Made by a program: the position numbers and the translations under genes. This document shows, piece by piece, positions 8,859 through 19,143 of a stretch of 64,000 nt of DNA. Positions within the stretch are counted from its first letter, which is position 1; each line of letters starts with the position of its first letter. The DNA lies in assembly GCF_018613855.1 (NCBI RefSeq), contig NZ_JAGGPK010000009.1, positions 112,592-176,591 of the forward strand, read 5' to 3'. A model generated the notes under the pieces. That model did no database searches, was not told where the DNA came from, and saw only the letters and a program-made list of their open reading frames with translations. The DNA is from Arthrobacter sp. ISL-30. GTDB taxonomy: Bacteria; Actinomycetota; Actinomycetes; Actinomycetales; Micrococcaceae.

Positions 8859-8874
8859 GATCACTGATGTGATC
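8859..8874. promoter_or_regulatory. Inverted repeat, possible operator
   Basis: GATCAC-TGAT-GTGATC, perfect arms, two bases after the previous palindrome. A third weaker dyad, TGCAT-N8-ATGCA, follows at 8882-8899, and GGGCCC-N7-GGGCCC lies near 8913-8931. The divergent GntR-type protein is the obvious candidate binder. Region 8729-9016 holds no gene. Confidence 0.4.
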
Positions 8875-9016
8875 CACTTCATGCATAGTACATCATGCAC
8901 GATTTGGAACAAGGGCCCTGACTGAGGGCCCATTTACCACTTCAGTGGCGGATCCTTTAGCACCGGAACCGCCATATCCCGGGCCAGACCACCAATACTT
9001 CACATAGGATTTCGAA

Positions 9017-9727
9017 ATGAACGCCACTTCACCTCAGGAAGAGGTCCAGCTGATCGGAAACCGCCAGATGCTGGTGGATTTCGTCTTTGAGGCCATCCTG
9101 TCGTTGCTATTGGACGACAAAATTCCAACGGGTTCACCGCTGAACATCGACGGACTGGCCAAGCGCTTCAAAGTGTCGTCGACGCCGGTCCGGGAAGCAT
9201 TGGCCCGACTAGAGGCGACCGGGATGGTGAGGCGGGAAGCGCTTAGGGGATACAAGGTTGCCCCCGCACCGACGGCATCAGACGTGGACGCTCTCCTGAC
9301 AACTCGGCAGGTGCTCGAACCGGCTATCACCCATATTGCCTGCGATAACGTAACCCCCAGCCTGGTGGCTGAGCTCAACAGGTTTAACAAGGAACTCGAC
9401 GCCTCCCGCCGTGGCGGGGACAGATTCGCGGATTATCGCGCTTACTGGAAAGCCGACGAGATGTTCCACCGCCGGATCGTGGAATCCACAAATAACGAAT
9501 TCCTGCTGAGGGCCTACAGTTCAGTCGAAGGGCACATCCAGCGGTTCAGGCTCATGGTTCACAACGACATGAGCGGTGAGCATACGGTACGCGAACACCA
9601 AGCGATCATCGACGCCTTTCAGGCAAACGATGCAGAAGGCGCCAGGACTGCAATGAATAAGCACATTGATGGAATCAGGTCGCGCTCGTCGAACCTCACC
9701 AAATTCTCAGATCCCGACGGCGCCTAG
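9017..9727 (+). CDS. GntR-family regulator, FadR/FCD subfamily
   Basis: 236 residues. The N-terminal winged helix is typical (GSPLNIDGLAKRFKVSSTPVREALARLEATGMV, residues 34-66); residues about 85-220 form the all-helical FCD effector domain with the metal-site pattern (D/H in ADEMFHRRIVESTNN, then RLMVHND and EHQAIIDAF). It is divergent from the binding protein/permease/ATPase/FMN-oxidase operon, and the 288-base gap holds several palindromes. FCD regulators often bind small carboxylates, which fits an operon with a hydroxyacid oxidase. Confidence 0.85.
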   Translation: MNATSPQEEVQLIGNRQMLVDFVFEAILSLLLDDKIPTGSPLNIDGLAKRFKVSSTPVREALARLEATGMVRREALRGYKVAPAPTASDVDALLTTRQVLEPAITHIACDNVTPSLVAELNRFNKELDASRRGGDRFADYRAYWKADEMFHRRIVESTNNEFLLRAYSSVEGHIQRFRLMVHNDMSGEHTVREHQAIIDAFQANDAEGARTAMNKHIDGIRSRSSNLTKFSDPDGA

Positions 9728-9733
9728 CGCGAG

Positions 9734-9769
9734 TGGGGCCTGCCGCCGGCATCGCGGAGGCAGGCCCCA
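9734..9769. terminator. Hairpin between convergent regulator and oxidase genes
   Basis: TGGGGCCTGCC, 14-base loop, GGCAGGCCCCA. It lies between two convergent stop codons and could serve both directions. Confidence 0.5.
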
Positions 9770-9794
9770 AGCATTAGCGAAAACTTCCCGCCTC

Positions 9795-11183
9795 TCAGAC
9801 CGCCGGTTTGATGTTGTGGTTGACATGGAAGAGGTTGCCGGGATCGTACTTCGCCTTGATCTTCGCCAACCGGGCGTAGTTGCCTCCGTAGGTATCTTCG
9901 ATGCGGGGCTGGTCGTCGGCGTCGAGGAAGTTGACGTAGCCAACGCCTGCCCCGTGGGGGTGGAGGGCGCCGTAGTAGTCGCGGACCCAATTAGTATTGG
10001 CATCGTTGTCGGCAGGTGACTCCCACATTCCTGCGATAGCCACCGAGAAATTAACGTCCCGGTAAGGAAACGCAGTCTCGTCCTGCCCTACCCGCTGTGC
10101 GGCGCCGTTAATGGGGTAGTAGTGGTTGGCTGTTTGGAGGCTGGGAACCCCGGCTCCAAACTTCTGGGCGACGCCGATCACGTCGTCGCTTAGCTCTCGA
10201 AGGAACTCTGCCTTCCAATAACCCTGGTTACCTTTCGGGTGAAGGGGATCGAACATCGTGTTGAGCACCGCGTACGGGAGCGGCCCCACAAACGACCCGG
10301 CAACTGGGGCGACATCCATGAACTGCTGCCACTGCCGTTCACCTTCATCGTGGGGACCTGTCCATGCGCCCACTATGACCACCACGGGCTTGCCGTGGTG
10401 CTCCTCAGGCAGGAAGGGCACCGGCGGACCCTGGTGAAAGCCGAGGAAGATCCCCATCTCTTCCGGCGCCGTGGCGATATAGTCCCGGTACAGCTGAGCA
10501 ACAGCTTCAGTGTGCTCCTGCCGATAGATGACCACGCCGCCGTACAGCAAGTCGATAGGATGCAGATCGAATTCCAGGGAAGTGACGACGCCGAAGTTTC
10601 CTGTGCCGCCGCGTAACGCCCAGAAGAGATCCTCGTTCTCGATGGCGCTGGCCGTTAGGAACTTCCCGTCTGCTGTGACTACGTCAGCGGACTTGAGGTT
10701 GTCGCAGGAGAGACCATGCTTGCGGGCAAGGTAGCCAATTCCGCCGCCGAGGGTTAGGCCAGCAACGCCTGTAGATCCGATAATGCCGCCTGTCGTGGCG
10801 AGCCCGAAGGCGGTTGTTGCGTAGTTGAAGTCTGCCCAGGTGGCTCCTGCTTCAGCCCGAGCCGTTGATGCAGCCGGATCCACCCGGACGCCACGACGAT
10901 CGGTGAAGTCGAGCACGAGGCCTACGTCACAGGTCCCGAATCCGGATGCACTGTGACCGCCGCCCCGCAGCGCCAGGTCCAGGCCGCCGTCGCGGGCAAA
11001 ATTGACTGCCGCAATGACGTCCGCGACCTGCGAAACACGCAGTATGGCAGCCGGACGTTTGTCGATCATGGCGTTATAGACAGCCCGGGCGGCCTCATAG
11101 TCGGGGTGGTCGGAGGTGATGACTTGGCCCCGCACCTTTTCCTGCAGGGCCTGTAATGAATTGTTGTCCACGGTGACTCCCAT
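9795..11183 (-). CDS. FAD-linked oxidoreductase, berberine-bridge (BBE) family
   Basis: 462 residues from the ATG at 11183; a GTG at 11171 with GGGAG 5 bases upstream is an alternative. RGGGHSASGFG contains the His that can bind FAD covalently; the PP-loop text TGGIIGSTGVAGLTLGGGIGYLARKHGLSCDNL includes the second attachment Cys. The C-terminal BBE segment ends YDPGNLFHVNHNI. Family members oxidise sugars, alcohols or phenolics with O2. A paralog is at 45821-47155. It stands alone. Confidence 0.85.
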   Translation of the reverse strand: MGVTVDNNSLQALQEKVRGQVITSDHPDYEAARAVYNAMIDKRPAAILRVSQVADVIAAVNFARDGGLDLALRGGGHSASGFGTCDVGLVLDFTDRRGVRVDPAASTARAEAGATWADFNYATTAFGLATTGGIIGSTGVAGLTLGGGIGYLARKHGLSCDNLKSADVVTADGKFLTASAIENEDLFWALRGGTGNFGVVTSLEFDLHPIDLLYGGVVIYRQEHTEAVAQLYRDYIATAPEEMGIFLGFHQGPPVPFLPEEHHGKPVVVIVGAWTGPHDEGERQWQQFMDVAPVAGSFVGPLPYAVLNTMFDPLHPKGNQGYWKAEFLRELSDDVIGVAQKFGAGVPSLQTANHYYPINGAAQRVGQDETAFPYRDVNFSVAIAGMWESPADNDANTNWVRDYYGALHPHGAGVGYVNFLDADDQPRIEDTYGGNYARLAKIKAKYDPGNLFHVNHNIKPAV

Positions 11184-11379
11184 GCCCCCTGAGCATGCCT
11201 GCACGATCAGGGGTCTGGCACGGCAACCCTTCCAACCGTGCCTGATCTTTCATGTGACAAGTGCCGCGGCCCCGGCCAGAGCCGGGAGCAGGCTCGCAAG
11301 CCTTCTGTAGCAGTGGAGACCTGATGCACCGCCAGGCGCGCCACCTTGGCCCTGCCTGCCGGCGTGATTCAAGAAAAGT

Positions 11380-11417
11380 GTGCCCTGCGGCCTGCCGCAG
11401 GGGATGCCGCAGGGCAC
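11380..11417. repeat. Inverted repeat with a competing inner hairpin
   Basis: GTGCCCTGCGGC, 14-base loop, GCCGCAGGGCAC (perfect 12-base arms). GCCGCAGGG also occurs inside the loop, so CCCTGCGGC can pair with either copy, giving two mutually exclusive stems. It lies in the 360-base gap 11184-11543, where I see no gene. Confidence 0.45.
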
Positions 11418-11543
11418 GTTCGGCTCGTCGACTAACCGTAAAGTACGCCCGGCTGTTTCAGTGGTCAAGAAGCAAATCGAACGGTTTGCTAACGCCACCT
11501 GGGTTCAGGGCTATCGCCTCGGGGTGGGCTGCGGCGCGGAAGA

Positions 11544-11912
11544 TCAAATGACTGTCTTCTTGCCCCGCCGCCGCCACCAGATAACCGCAACGGCGATGGT
11601 CAGTACAACAAGAGCGCCAAGGACGTAAGGCGCAAGGTTGAGGCGAGTACCTTCGGCTTCGGCCGTTTCACCGGTTCCCGGATTCGCCGGATTGCTGGTC
11701 TGGCCGGGGTTGGGGCTGATTTGGCCCTGTGGCTGGGTGCTGACTTCGCGGCTTATTGGCTCGCTGAGCTGGATGTCAGCGGGCGCCTCGGCGACATAGT
11801 GGGCGTCATAGTGGGCGTCCGCCTGCGTAGAGGCGATCGCGGGCCAGGACAGCGAGAGTGCCGCCAAGGCCGACAACATCAACAAACCGAACGACGCGAA
11901 AATCCTGCCCAT
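11544..11912 (-). CDS. Small secreted membrane-anchored surface protein
   Basis: 122 residues from the ATG at 11912, with AGGAGGAGCA just upstream. Signal peptide (residues 1-29, cut after SWPAIA), a short Pro/Asn/Gln-rich middle, then NPGTG (77-81), a membrane segment (94-113) and a basic tail RRRGKK. This is the layout of a sortase substrate, but the motif is N-P-x-T-G instead of L-P-x-T-G. It could be cell-wall anchored or simply membrane held. No related neighbour. Confidence 0.65.
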   Translation of the reverse strand: MGRIFASFGLLMLSALAALSLSWPAIASTQADAHYDAHYVAEAPADIQLSEPISREVSTQPQGQISPNPGQTSNPANPGTGETAEAEGTRLNLAPYVLGALVVLTIAVAVIWWRRRGKKTVI

Positions 11913-12072
11913 TGCTCCTCCTGCACTGTCTGCCCAGGAAACGTAGCCTCCCGCGAATGCCTGTCTTCGCATTCCCAACAGTAAGCATGGTTACTATTCA
12001 GGTTGTAAGCAAGCTTGGCAGTAATTTGCTTCGTGGGTGGGCGGACGACAAGCACCCTCCAACTCCTTCCCC

Positions 12073-12102
12073 TTGACTCCTCCCCCTCTCCTTCCTTACA
12101 CT
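12073..12102 (+). promoter_or_regulatory. Promoter of the glyoxylate/allantoin operon
   Basis: TTGACT (12073-12078), an 18-base spacer, then TACACT (12097-12102), 97 bases upstream of hyi. A C/T-rich spacer is visible. The remainder of 11913-12198 holds no gene. Confidence 0.45.
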
Positions 12103-12123
12103 TTTCATAAAGCAGAATCTAAA

Positions 12124-12138
12124 TTCCACAAGGCGGAA
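12124..12138. promoter_or_regulatory. TTCC-N7-GGAA operator-like palindrome upstream of hyi
   Basis: TTCCACAAGGCGGAA, just downstream of the predicted start point. The same TTCC-N7-GGAA pattern precedes uraD at 27110. The form is like IclR-family (AllR type) operators. Confidence 0.5.
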
Positions 12139-12198
12139 ACAATCGGAAGGCCGGAGCCCCAGGAACTTAGATCCCAGCCCTCCTTGGAAGGACCTACG

Positions 12199-12999
12199 AT
12201 GACGTACACAGTGAACTGCTCCATCCTGCTGACGGAGCTGCCCCTGCTCGAGCGCCCCGCTGCCGCCAAGGCTGCCGGCTTTGACGCCGTCGAATTCTGG
12301 TGGCCGTTCGACACCTCCGTGCCCACCGACGCCTCGGTTACTGAGTTCGAAAACGCCATCCTCGACGCCGGAGTCCAGCTCACCGGCCTGAACTTCAACG
12401 CCGGCAACATGCCAGGCGGTGACCGCGGCCTCGTCTCCTGGCCCGCCCGCTCCACCGAGTTCCTGGACAACATCGACGTCGTGGCAGGCATCGGCGAGCG
12501 CCTCGGCTGCAAGGCCTTCAATGCCCTCTATGGCAACAGGATTGACGGTGAATCACCCGAGAAGCAGGACGAGATCGCTGCCGAGAACCTCGCCGCAGCA
12601 GCCGCAGGCGTCGCGTCCATCGGCGGCACAGTGCTCCTCGAGCCCGTCAGCGGCGCCCCTAAGTACCCGCTCCTCAAAGCCCAGGACGCGCTCAACGTCA
12701 TCGCCCGAGTCAGGGACGAAGCCGGCACGGAGAACATCAAGCTCCTCGCCGACTTCTACCACCTCGCTGTCAACGGCGACGACGTCGCAGCCGTCATCGA
12801 GAACCACGCCAAGGACTTCGGCCACATCCAGATTGCCGACAACCCCGGCCGCGGGGCTCCCGGAACCGGTGAGCTTCCCCTCGGCGAATGGATCGCCCGC
12901 AGCCGCGAACTCGGCTACGAAGGCTACATCGGGCTCGAATACAAGGAACCGCAGGAAACCGCCTTCAGCTGGGCCATCCGCGAACGCGCCGCCCACTAA
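12199..12999 (+). CDS. hyi: Hydroxypyruvate isomerase
   Basis: 266 residues from the ATG at 12199, preceded by GGAAGGA. A TIM-barrel of the xylose-isomerase-like family: SILLTELPLLERPAAAKAAG at the start, then ELTGLNFNAG, VLLEPVSG, KLLADFYHLAVNGDD and GHIQIADNPGRGAPGTGEL, the metal-site strands of Hyi/OtnI. It interconverts hydroxypyruvate and tartronate semialdehyde. First gene of hyi-glxR-gcl-glycerate kinase-allB, where it supports conversion of glyoxylate to glycerate. Confidence 0.9.
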   Translation: MTYTVNCSILLTELPLLERPAAAKAAGFDAVEFWWPFDTSVPTDASVTEFENAILDAGVQLTGLNFNAGNMPGGDRGLVSWPARSTEFLDNIDVVAGIGERLGCKAFNALYGNRIDGESPEKQDEIAAENLAAAAAGVASIGGTVLLEPVSGAPKYPLLKAQDALNVIARVRDEAGTENIKLLADFYHLAVNGDDVAAVIENHAKDFGHIQIADNPGRGAPGTGELPLGEWIARSRELGYEGYIGLEYKEPQETAFSWAIRERAAH

Positions 13000-13042
13000 C
13001 CACCGGCAGCCACCACCACAAGACTTCAGAAAGAGAATCACA

Positions 13043-13921
13043 ATGAGCAACGTTGCAGTCATCGGACTCGGAATCATGGGCCTGCCCATGGCCATCAACC
13101 TGGTCAAGGCCGGTCACACCGTCACCGGCTTCAACCGCAGCCAGGACAAGATCGACAAGCTCGTCTCCGAAGGCGGCAAGGGCGCCACGAGCATCGCCGA
13201 CGCCGTCAAGGACGCCGACGTCGTCATCACCATGGTGCCGGACTCCCCCGACGTCGAAGGTGTAGTCAGCGGCGAAGAAGGCGTCTTCGCCAACGCCAAG
13301 CAGGGCACCCTCTGGATCGACGCCAGCAGCATCCGCCCCGACGTTGCAGCCCGACTGGCAGCAGACGCCAAGGCAGCAGGCATCCGCCCCCTCGACGCCC
13401 CGGTCTCGGGGGGCGAGCAGGGCGCCATCGACGCCGTCCTCTCCATCATGGTCGGCGGCGAGAAGGAAGACTTCGAAGCAGCACAGGACGTCCTTAACGC
13501 CGTCGGCAAGACGATCGTCCACGTCGGCCCCTCCGGCTCCGGCCAGACCGTCAAGGCAGCCAACCAGCTGATCGTGGCAGTCAACATTGAAGTCCTTGGC
13601 GAAGCCATCGCTTTCCTCGAGGCCTACGGCGTGGACACCGACGCCGCCCTCAAGGTCCTCGGCGGCGGCCTGGCCGGCTCAAAGGTCCTGGACCAGAAGG
13701 GCCAGAAGATGCTGGACCGCAACTTCGAGCCCGGCTTCCGCCTGGCCCTCCACCATAAGGACCTCGGCATCGTCACCTCCGCAGCCCGCGAAGCTAACGT
13801 GTCGATCCCGCTCGGCGCCGTCGTCGCACAGCTGGTCGCCGCCACCGTCAACCAGGGCGACGGCGGACTGGACCACTCGGGCCTCTTCAAGCAGGTCCTC
13901 CAGCTCAGCGGCCGCAGCTAA
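13043..13921 (+). CDS. glxR: 2-hydroxy-3-oxopropionate (tartronate semialdehyde) reductase
   Basis: 292 residues. NAD(P)-binding GLGIMGLPMAINLVKAGHTV at the N-terminus, substrate motif DAPVSGGEQGA, catalytic Lys in GSGQTVKAANQLI and the C-terminal helix text FRLALHHKDLGI; all fit the beta-hydroxyacid dehydrogenase family, GlxR/GarR branch. It reduces the tartronate semialdehyde made by Gcl to D-glycerate. The ATG at 13043 follows AGAAAGAGA; the longer open frame upstream overlaps hyi and is spurious. 43 bases separate it from hyi. Confidence 0.9.
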   Translation: MSNVAVIGLGIMGLPMAINLVKAGHTVTGFNRSQDKIDKLVSEGGKGATSIADAVKDADVVITMVPDSPDVEGVVSGEEGVFANAKQGTLWIDASSIRPDVAARLAADAKAAGIRPLDAPVSGGEQGAIDAVLSIMVGGEKEDFEAAQDVLNAVGKTIVHVGPSGSGQTVKAANQLIVAVNIEVLGEAIAFLEAYGVDTDAALKVLGGGLAGSKVLDQKGQKMLDRNFEPGFRLALHHKDLGIVTSAAREANVSIPLGAVVAQLVAATVNQGDGGLDHSGLFKQVLQLSGRS

Positions 13922-13959
13922 CAGCAGCAGGCCCAAGGGGCCCAAGGGCAAAACCCGGC

Positions 13960-13989
13960 AGCCGTCGTCGTACCTCAGCGACGACGGCT
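13960..13989 (+). repeat. Intergenic hairpin between glxR and gcl
   Basis: AGCCGTCGTCG, 8-base loop, CGACGACGGCT, perfect 11-base arms. No T-run, and it lies inside an operon, so it may stabilise or segment the mRNA and reduce read-through. Confidence 0.45.
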
Positions 13990-14029
13990 CAGCCCACCAC
14001 ACCCAAAACAGACTTACTAGGAGCACACC

Positions 14030-15808
<1,779 letters not shown>

Positions 15809-15838
15809 CTTCACGAGTAAACAGAAGGAGGTACCGGA

Positions 15839-17014
15839 ATGCGTGTGGTCATAGCCCCGGATAAATTCAAGGGTTCGCTGTCCGCCCCCGACGTCGCCAG
15901 CCGCCTCAGTGCGGGACTGCGGCAGGGTGCCGAGGCAGCAGGTCAGGCGTTCGAGGCCACACTCATTCCGGTGGCCGACGGCGGCGAGGGAACGCTCGAC
16001 GCCGCCGTCGGCTCCGGATTTACCCGCCGGACCGCCACTGTCACCGGCCCTCTGGGACAGCCCGTCCAGGCCGACTTCGCGGTCCGCGGCCGGGAAGCCG
16101 TCATCGAGATGGCGGCAGCGTCCGGACTGGCGCTGCTCCCCGGCAGGCCGACGTCGGACACCGCCAAGACAGCCACCAGCCTCGGCACCGGGGAGCTCAT
16201 CCGCGCCGCCCTGGACCTTGGCTGCCGGAAGATCATCCTCGGCGTCGGCGGCAGCGCCAACACCGACGGCGGGGCCGGAGTCCTGCAGGGCCTCGGCGCA
16301 AAACTGCTCGACGCCGACGGCCAGGAACTTCCGCTCGGCGGCGCTGCCCTGGCCCGACTGGACTGGATCGACTTCTCGGGGCTGGACGTCCGGCTTGAGG
16401 AGGCCCGCTTCGTGCTGGCGTCCGACGTCGACAATTCCCTCCTCGGAGCCGAAGGCGCCCCTGCGATTTTCGGGCCGCAAAAGGGTGCGACGCCGGACGA
16501 CGTCACCGAACTCGACGCCGCCCTGGCCCGCTTCGTGGACGTCCTCGCCAACGAAATCGGCGACCGCGCCGTGCGTGCGGCCAAAGCCCCAGGCGCGGGT
16601 GCGGCCGGCGGCGCCGGCTACGCGGCCATCGCGGCGCTGGCGGCAACCCGCAGGCCGGGCATCGACGTTGTCCTCGAATTCACCGGCCTCGAAGAGCGAC
16701 TGGCCGGCGCGGACCTGGTGATCACGGGCGAAGGCAGCCTGGACGAACAGAGCCTGCTCGGCAAGACGCCCATGGGCGTTGCCCGCGCCGCTGCCCGAGC
16801 GAACGTCCCGGCCGTGGCGGTCTGCGGCCGCACGACCCTGGACGCCACCCAAATAAATGAATCCGGTTTCCGGCAGGTCTACCCCCTGACGGCGCTGGAA
16901 AGCAATGTAGAGATATGTATAGCTGAAGCAGGACGCCTGCTTGAAGAATTAGGTAGGCACATCGGCGTGCACCTGATCGAAAGTGCCACCACGAAGGAGC
17001 CCCTGAATGTCTGA
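15839..17014 (+). CDS. Glycerate kinase (GlxK/GarK type)
   Basis: 391 residues. Starts VVIAPDKFKGSLSAPDVA, the signature of the GK-I family; VADGGEGTLDA, LGVGGSANTDGGAG, GPQKGATPDDV and ITGEGSLDEQSLLGKTPMGVA follow in order. It phosphorylates D-glycerate (family product 2-phosphoglycerate), the last step of the glyoxylate route in this operon. AAGGAGGT lies 6 bases before the ATG. Its 3-prime end overlaps the allantoinase start by 8 bases. The last 40 codons are less GC-rich than the rest. Confidence 0.9.
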   Translation: MRVVIAPDKFKGSLSAPDVASRLSAGLRQGAEAAGQAFEATLIPVADGGEGTLDAAVGSGFTRRTATVTGPLGQPVQADFAVRGREAVIEMAAASGLALLPGRPTSDTAKTATSLGTGELIRAALDLGCRKIILGVGGSANTDGGAGVLQGLGAKLLDADGQELPLGGAALARLDWIDFSGLDVRLEEARFVLASDVDNSLLGAEGAPAIFGPQKGATPDDVTELDAALARFVDVLANEIGDRAVRAAKAPGAGAAGGAGYAAIAALAATRRPGIDVVLEFTGLEERLAGADLVITGEGSLDEQSLLGKTPMGVARAAARANVPAVAVCGRTTLDATQINESGFRQVYPLTALESNVEICIAEAGRLLEELGRHIGVHLIESATTKEPLNV

Positions 17015-18350
17015 ACAAACCTTTGACCTGGTCATCCGGGGCCAGCGGATCCTCACCACGGCCGGCATCGCCGCCCGCGAAGTCGGAGTGCGCGACGGCG
17101 TGATCGTCGCCATCGAGCCCCTCGGCAACGGCCTCAACGGCCGTGAAGTGATCGAGCTCGCCGACGACGAGACGCTCCTTCCCGGCCTCGTGGACACCCA
17201 CGTCCACGTCAACGAACCCGGCCGCACAGAGTGGGAGGGCTTCGCCTCCGCTACGCGTGCCGCAGCGGCCGGCGGCGTCACCACGATCATCGATATGCCG
17301 CTGAACTCCATTCCGCCCACCACCAATGTTGACGGCCTCAAGCTCAAGCGCGAGGTGGCCGAGGACCAGGCCTTTGTGGACGTTGGATTCTGGGGCGGCG
17401 CGATCCCGGGCAACAAGGCGGACCTCCGCCCGCTGCACGACGAAGGCGTCTTCGGCTTCAAGTGCTTCCTGCTCCACTCCGGCGTGGACGAATTCCCGCA
17501 CCTGGACGCGGACGAGATGGAAGAGGACATGCGTGAGCTGAAGTCTTTCGACTCGCTCATGATCGTCCACGCCGAGGACTCGCACGCTATCGACCACGCC
17601 CCGCATCCCGGCGGTGACCAGTACGCCACGTTCCTGGCTTCCCGCCCGCGCGGCGCCGAGAACAAGGCGATCGCCGAGGTCATCGAGCGCGCCCGCTGGA
17701 CCGGCGCCCGCGCCCACATCCTGCACCTCTCGTCGTCGGACGCGCTGCCCATGATCGCCACGGCAAAGCGCGACGGCGTCCGCCTCACCGTGGAGACGTG
17801 CCCCCACTACCTGACCCTCATGGCCGAGGAAATCCCCAACGGCGCCACCGCCTACAAGTGCTGCCCGCCCATCCGTGAGGCCTCAAACCGTGAGCTGCTG
17901 TGGAAGGGCCTGGAGGACGGCACCATCGACTGCATCGTCTCCGACCACTCCCCCAGCACCCTGGACCTGAAGGACCTGGAGAACGGCGACTTCGCCGTGG
18001 CATGGGGCGGCGTGTCCTCGCTGCAACTGGGACTGTCCCTGATCTGGACCGAGGCCCGGCACCGCGGCATCCCCCTGGAGCAAGTGGTCTCCTGGATGGC
18101 GAAGAAGCCCGCCGAACTGGCCCGCCTGCAGAACAAAGGCCAACTCGCCTTGGGTTACGACGCCGACTTCTCGGTCTTCGCGCCGGACGAGGCCTTCGTC
18201 GTCGACGTCTCCAAGCTCAAGCACAAGAACCCGATCACCCCGTACGACGGCAAGGCCCTCTCCGGCGTCGTACGTAAGACCTTCCTGCGCGGCAAAGCGG
18301 TAGACGGCCGGACTCCCGGCGGCAAGCTGATCCGCCGCGGCGGCGTCTGA
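17007..18350 (+). CDS. allB: Allantoinase
   Basis: 447 residues of the cyclic amidohydrolase family. Binuclear metal ligands visible: HVHVNEPG (H65, H67), the carboxylated lysine in GFKCFLLHSG (K152), HAED (H188), HILHLSS (H237 or H240) and SDHSP (D313). The HVNEPGRTEWEGF segment is typical of AllB rather than dihydroorotase or hydantoinase. It hydrolyses allantoin to allantoate. No allantoate amidohydrolase is in the window. Confidence 0.92.
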   Translation: MSEQTFDLVIRGQRILTTAGIAAREVGVRDGVIVAIEPLGNGLNGREVIELADDETLLPGLVDTHVHVNEPGRTEWEGFASATRAAAAGGVTTIIDMPLNSIPPTTNVDGLKLKREVAEDQAFVDVGFWGGAIPGNKADLRPLHDEGVFGFKCFLLHSGVDEFPHLDADEMEEDMRELKSFDSLMIVHAEDSHAIDHAPHPGGDQYATFLASRPRGAENKAIAEVIERARWTGARAHILHLSSSDALPMIATAKRDGVRLTVETCPHYLTLMAEEIPNGATAYKCCPPIREASNRELLWKGLEDGTIDCIVSDHSPSTLDLKDLENGDFAVAWGGVSSLQLGLSLIWTEARHRGIPLEQVVSWMAKKPAELARLQNKGQLALGYDADFSVFAPDEAFVVDVSKLKHKNPITPYDGKALSGVVRKTFLRGKAVDGRTPGGKLIRRGGV

Positions 18351-18360
18351 GGGGACCCCT

Positions 18361-19047
18361 GTGGCCGTCAACGTCCACACCCCCAGGCCCGCTGGTTTCC
18401 CCAGGCCCGCCCTGAGCAGCACCCGGGCTGAAGCCCGGGGCCTGGCCCTCTGGGTTCAGCCCAGCGAGTGCCAGGAGATCGATGCGGCCACCATGGCCCG
18501 TGCGGTGGAGCTAATCCGCCTCAAGGCCCAGCAGCTTGCCCCGGGCGCCCAGATCAGTATCTGGCCCGCCTCGGGACCCCACACTTCCGGCGTCGGCGCC
18601 AGCTCCGACGGCGGCACTCCGACGGAGACCGCCGACGCCGGGAACCCACCACCACAGGCCAACCCGAAAGGCGCCCCGCCTGCCGAACCGACAGCTGGCG
18701 CGACCATTCCCCTCGCCGGCCGCCGCAGCCGGGTGGCAGTAGATTTGGCGGCCGACGTCGTGCTCCTGGACGGCGATCCCGTGGCCTTCACGTCCATGGA
18801 ATACAAGCTGCTGCGCTACCTCGTGGTGAACTGTTCGAGGGCGATCGGGCGGGAGGAGCTGCAGCGGTTTATTGAGTTCCTTGACTGCCCCGGTGCCGCA
18901 TTCCGCTCGATTGACGTGTACGTTGGACGCATCCGGCGGAAGCTCGGTTCGGCTCGCCATGTCGTTGCCACCGTGCGCGGCGGCGGCTACCAGTTTGTTC
19001 CCGGTCCGCACGCTACCGTTCGTGGACCTGCGGAATACAGTATCTAG
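18361..19047 (+). CDS. Winged-helix (OmpR/PhoB-type) DNA-binding protein without receiver
   Basis: 228 residues from a GTG, 10 bases after allB. Residues about 120-215 form a Trans_reg_C winged helix: TSMEYKLLRYLVVNCSRAIG, then RSIDVYVGRIRRKLG and TVRGGGYQF. The N-terminal 60 residues (ALWVQPSECQEIDAATMA...) form a small unknown domain, joined by a Pro/Ala/Gly-rich linker; there is no receiver Asp. It could be a one-component regulator. Location at the end of the allantoin operon suggests a connection, but not proof. Confidence 0.65.
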   Translation: MAVNVHTPRPAGFPRPALSSTRAEARGLALWVQPSECQEIDAATMARAVELIRLKAQQLAPGAQISIWPASGPHTSGVGASSDGGTPTETADAGNPPPQANPKGAPPAEPTAGATIPLAGRRSRVAVDLAADVVLLDGDPVAFTSMEYKLLRYLVVNCSRAIGREELQRFIEFLDCPGAAFRSIDVYVGRIRRKLGSARHVVATVRGGGYQFVPGPHATVRGPAEYSI

Positions 19048-19073
19048 CTGCGCGGTTACCCGGATAGACCATT

Positions 19074-19094
19074 TGCCGGCAGAAAGCGCCGGCA
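19074..19094 (+). terminator. Hairpin after the winged-helix gene
   Basis: TGCCGGC, 7-base loop, GCCGGCA, 27 bases after the stop codon. No T-run. Confidence 0.35.
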
Positions 19095-19143
19095 CGGCCA
19101 AAACCAGGTCGCCCACACGGCGGCATTGAATGTAAGGATCACC

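Noticed and set aside
11250..11498. An 82-codon minus-strand frame in the gap after the first FAD oxidase
   Set aside because: Its text comes largely from the hairpin repeat at 11380-11417; no ribosome binding site.
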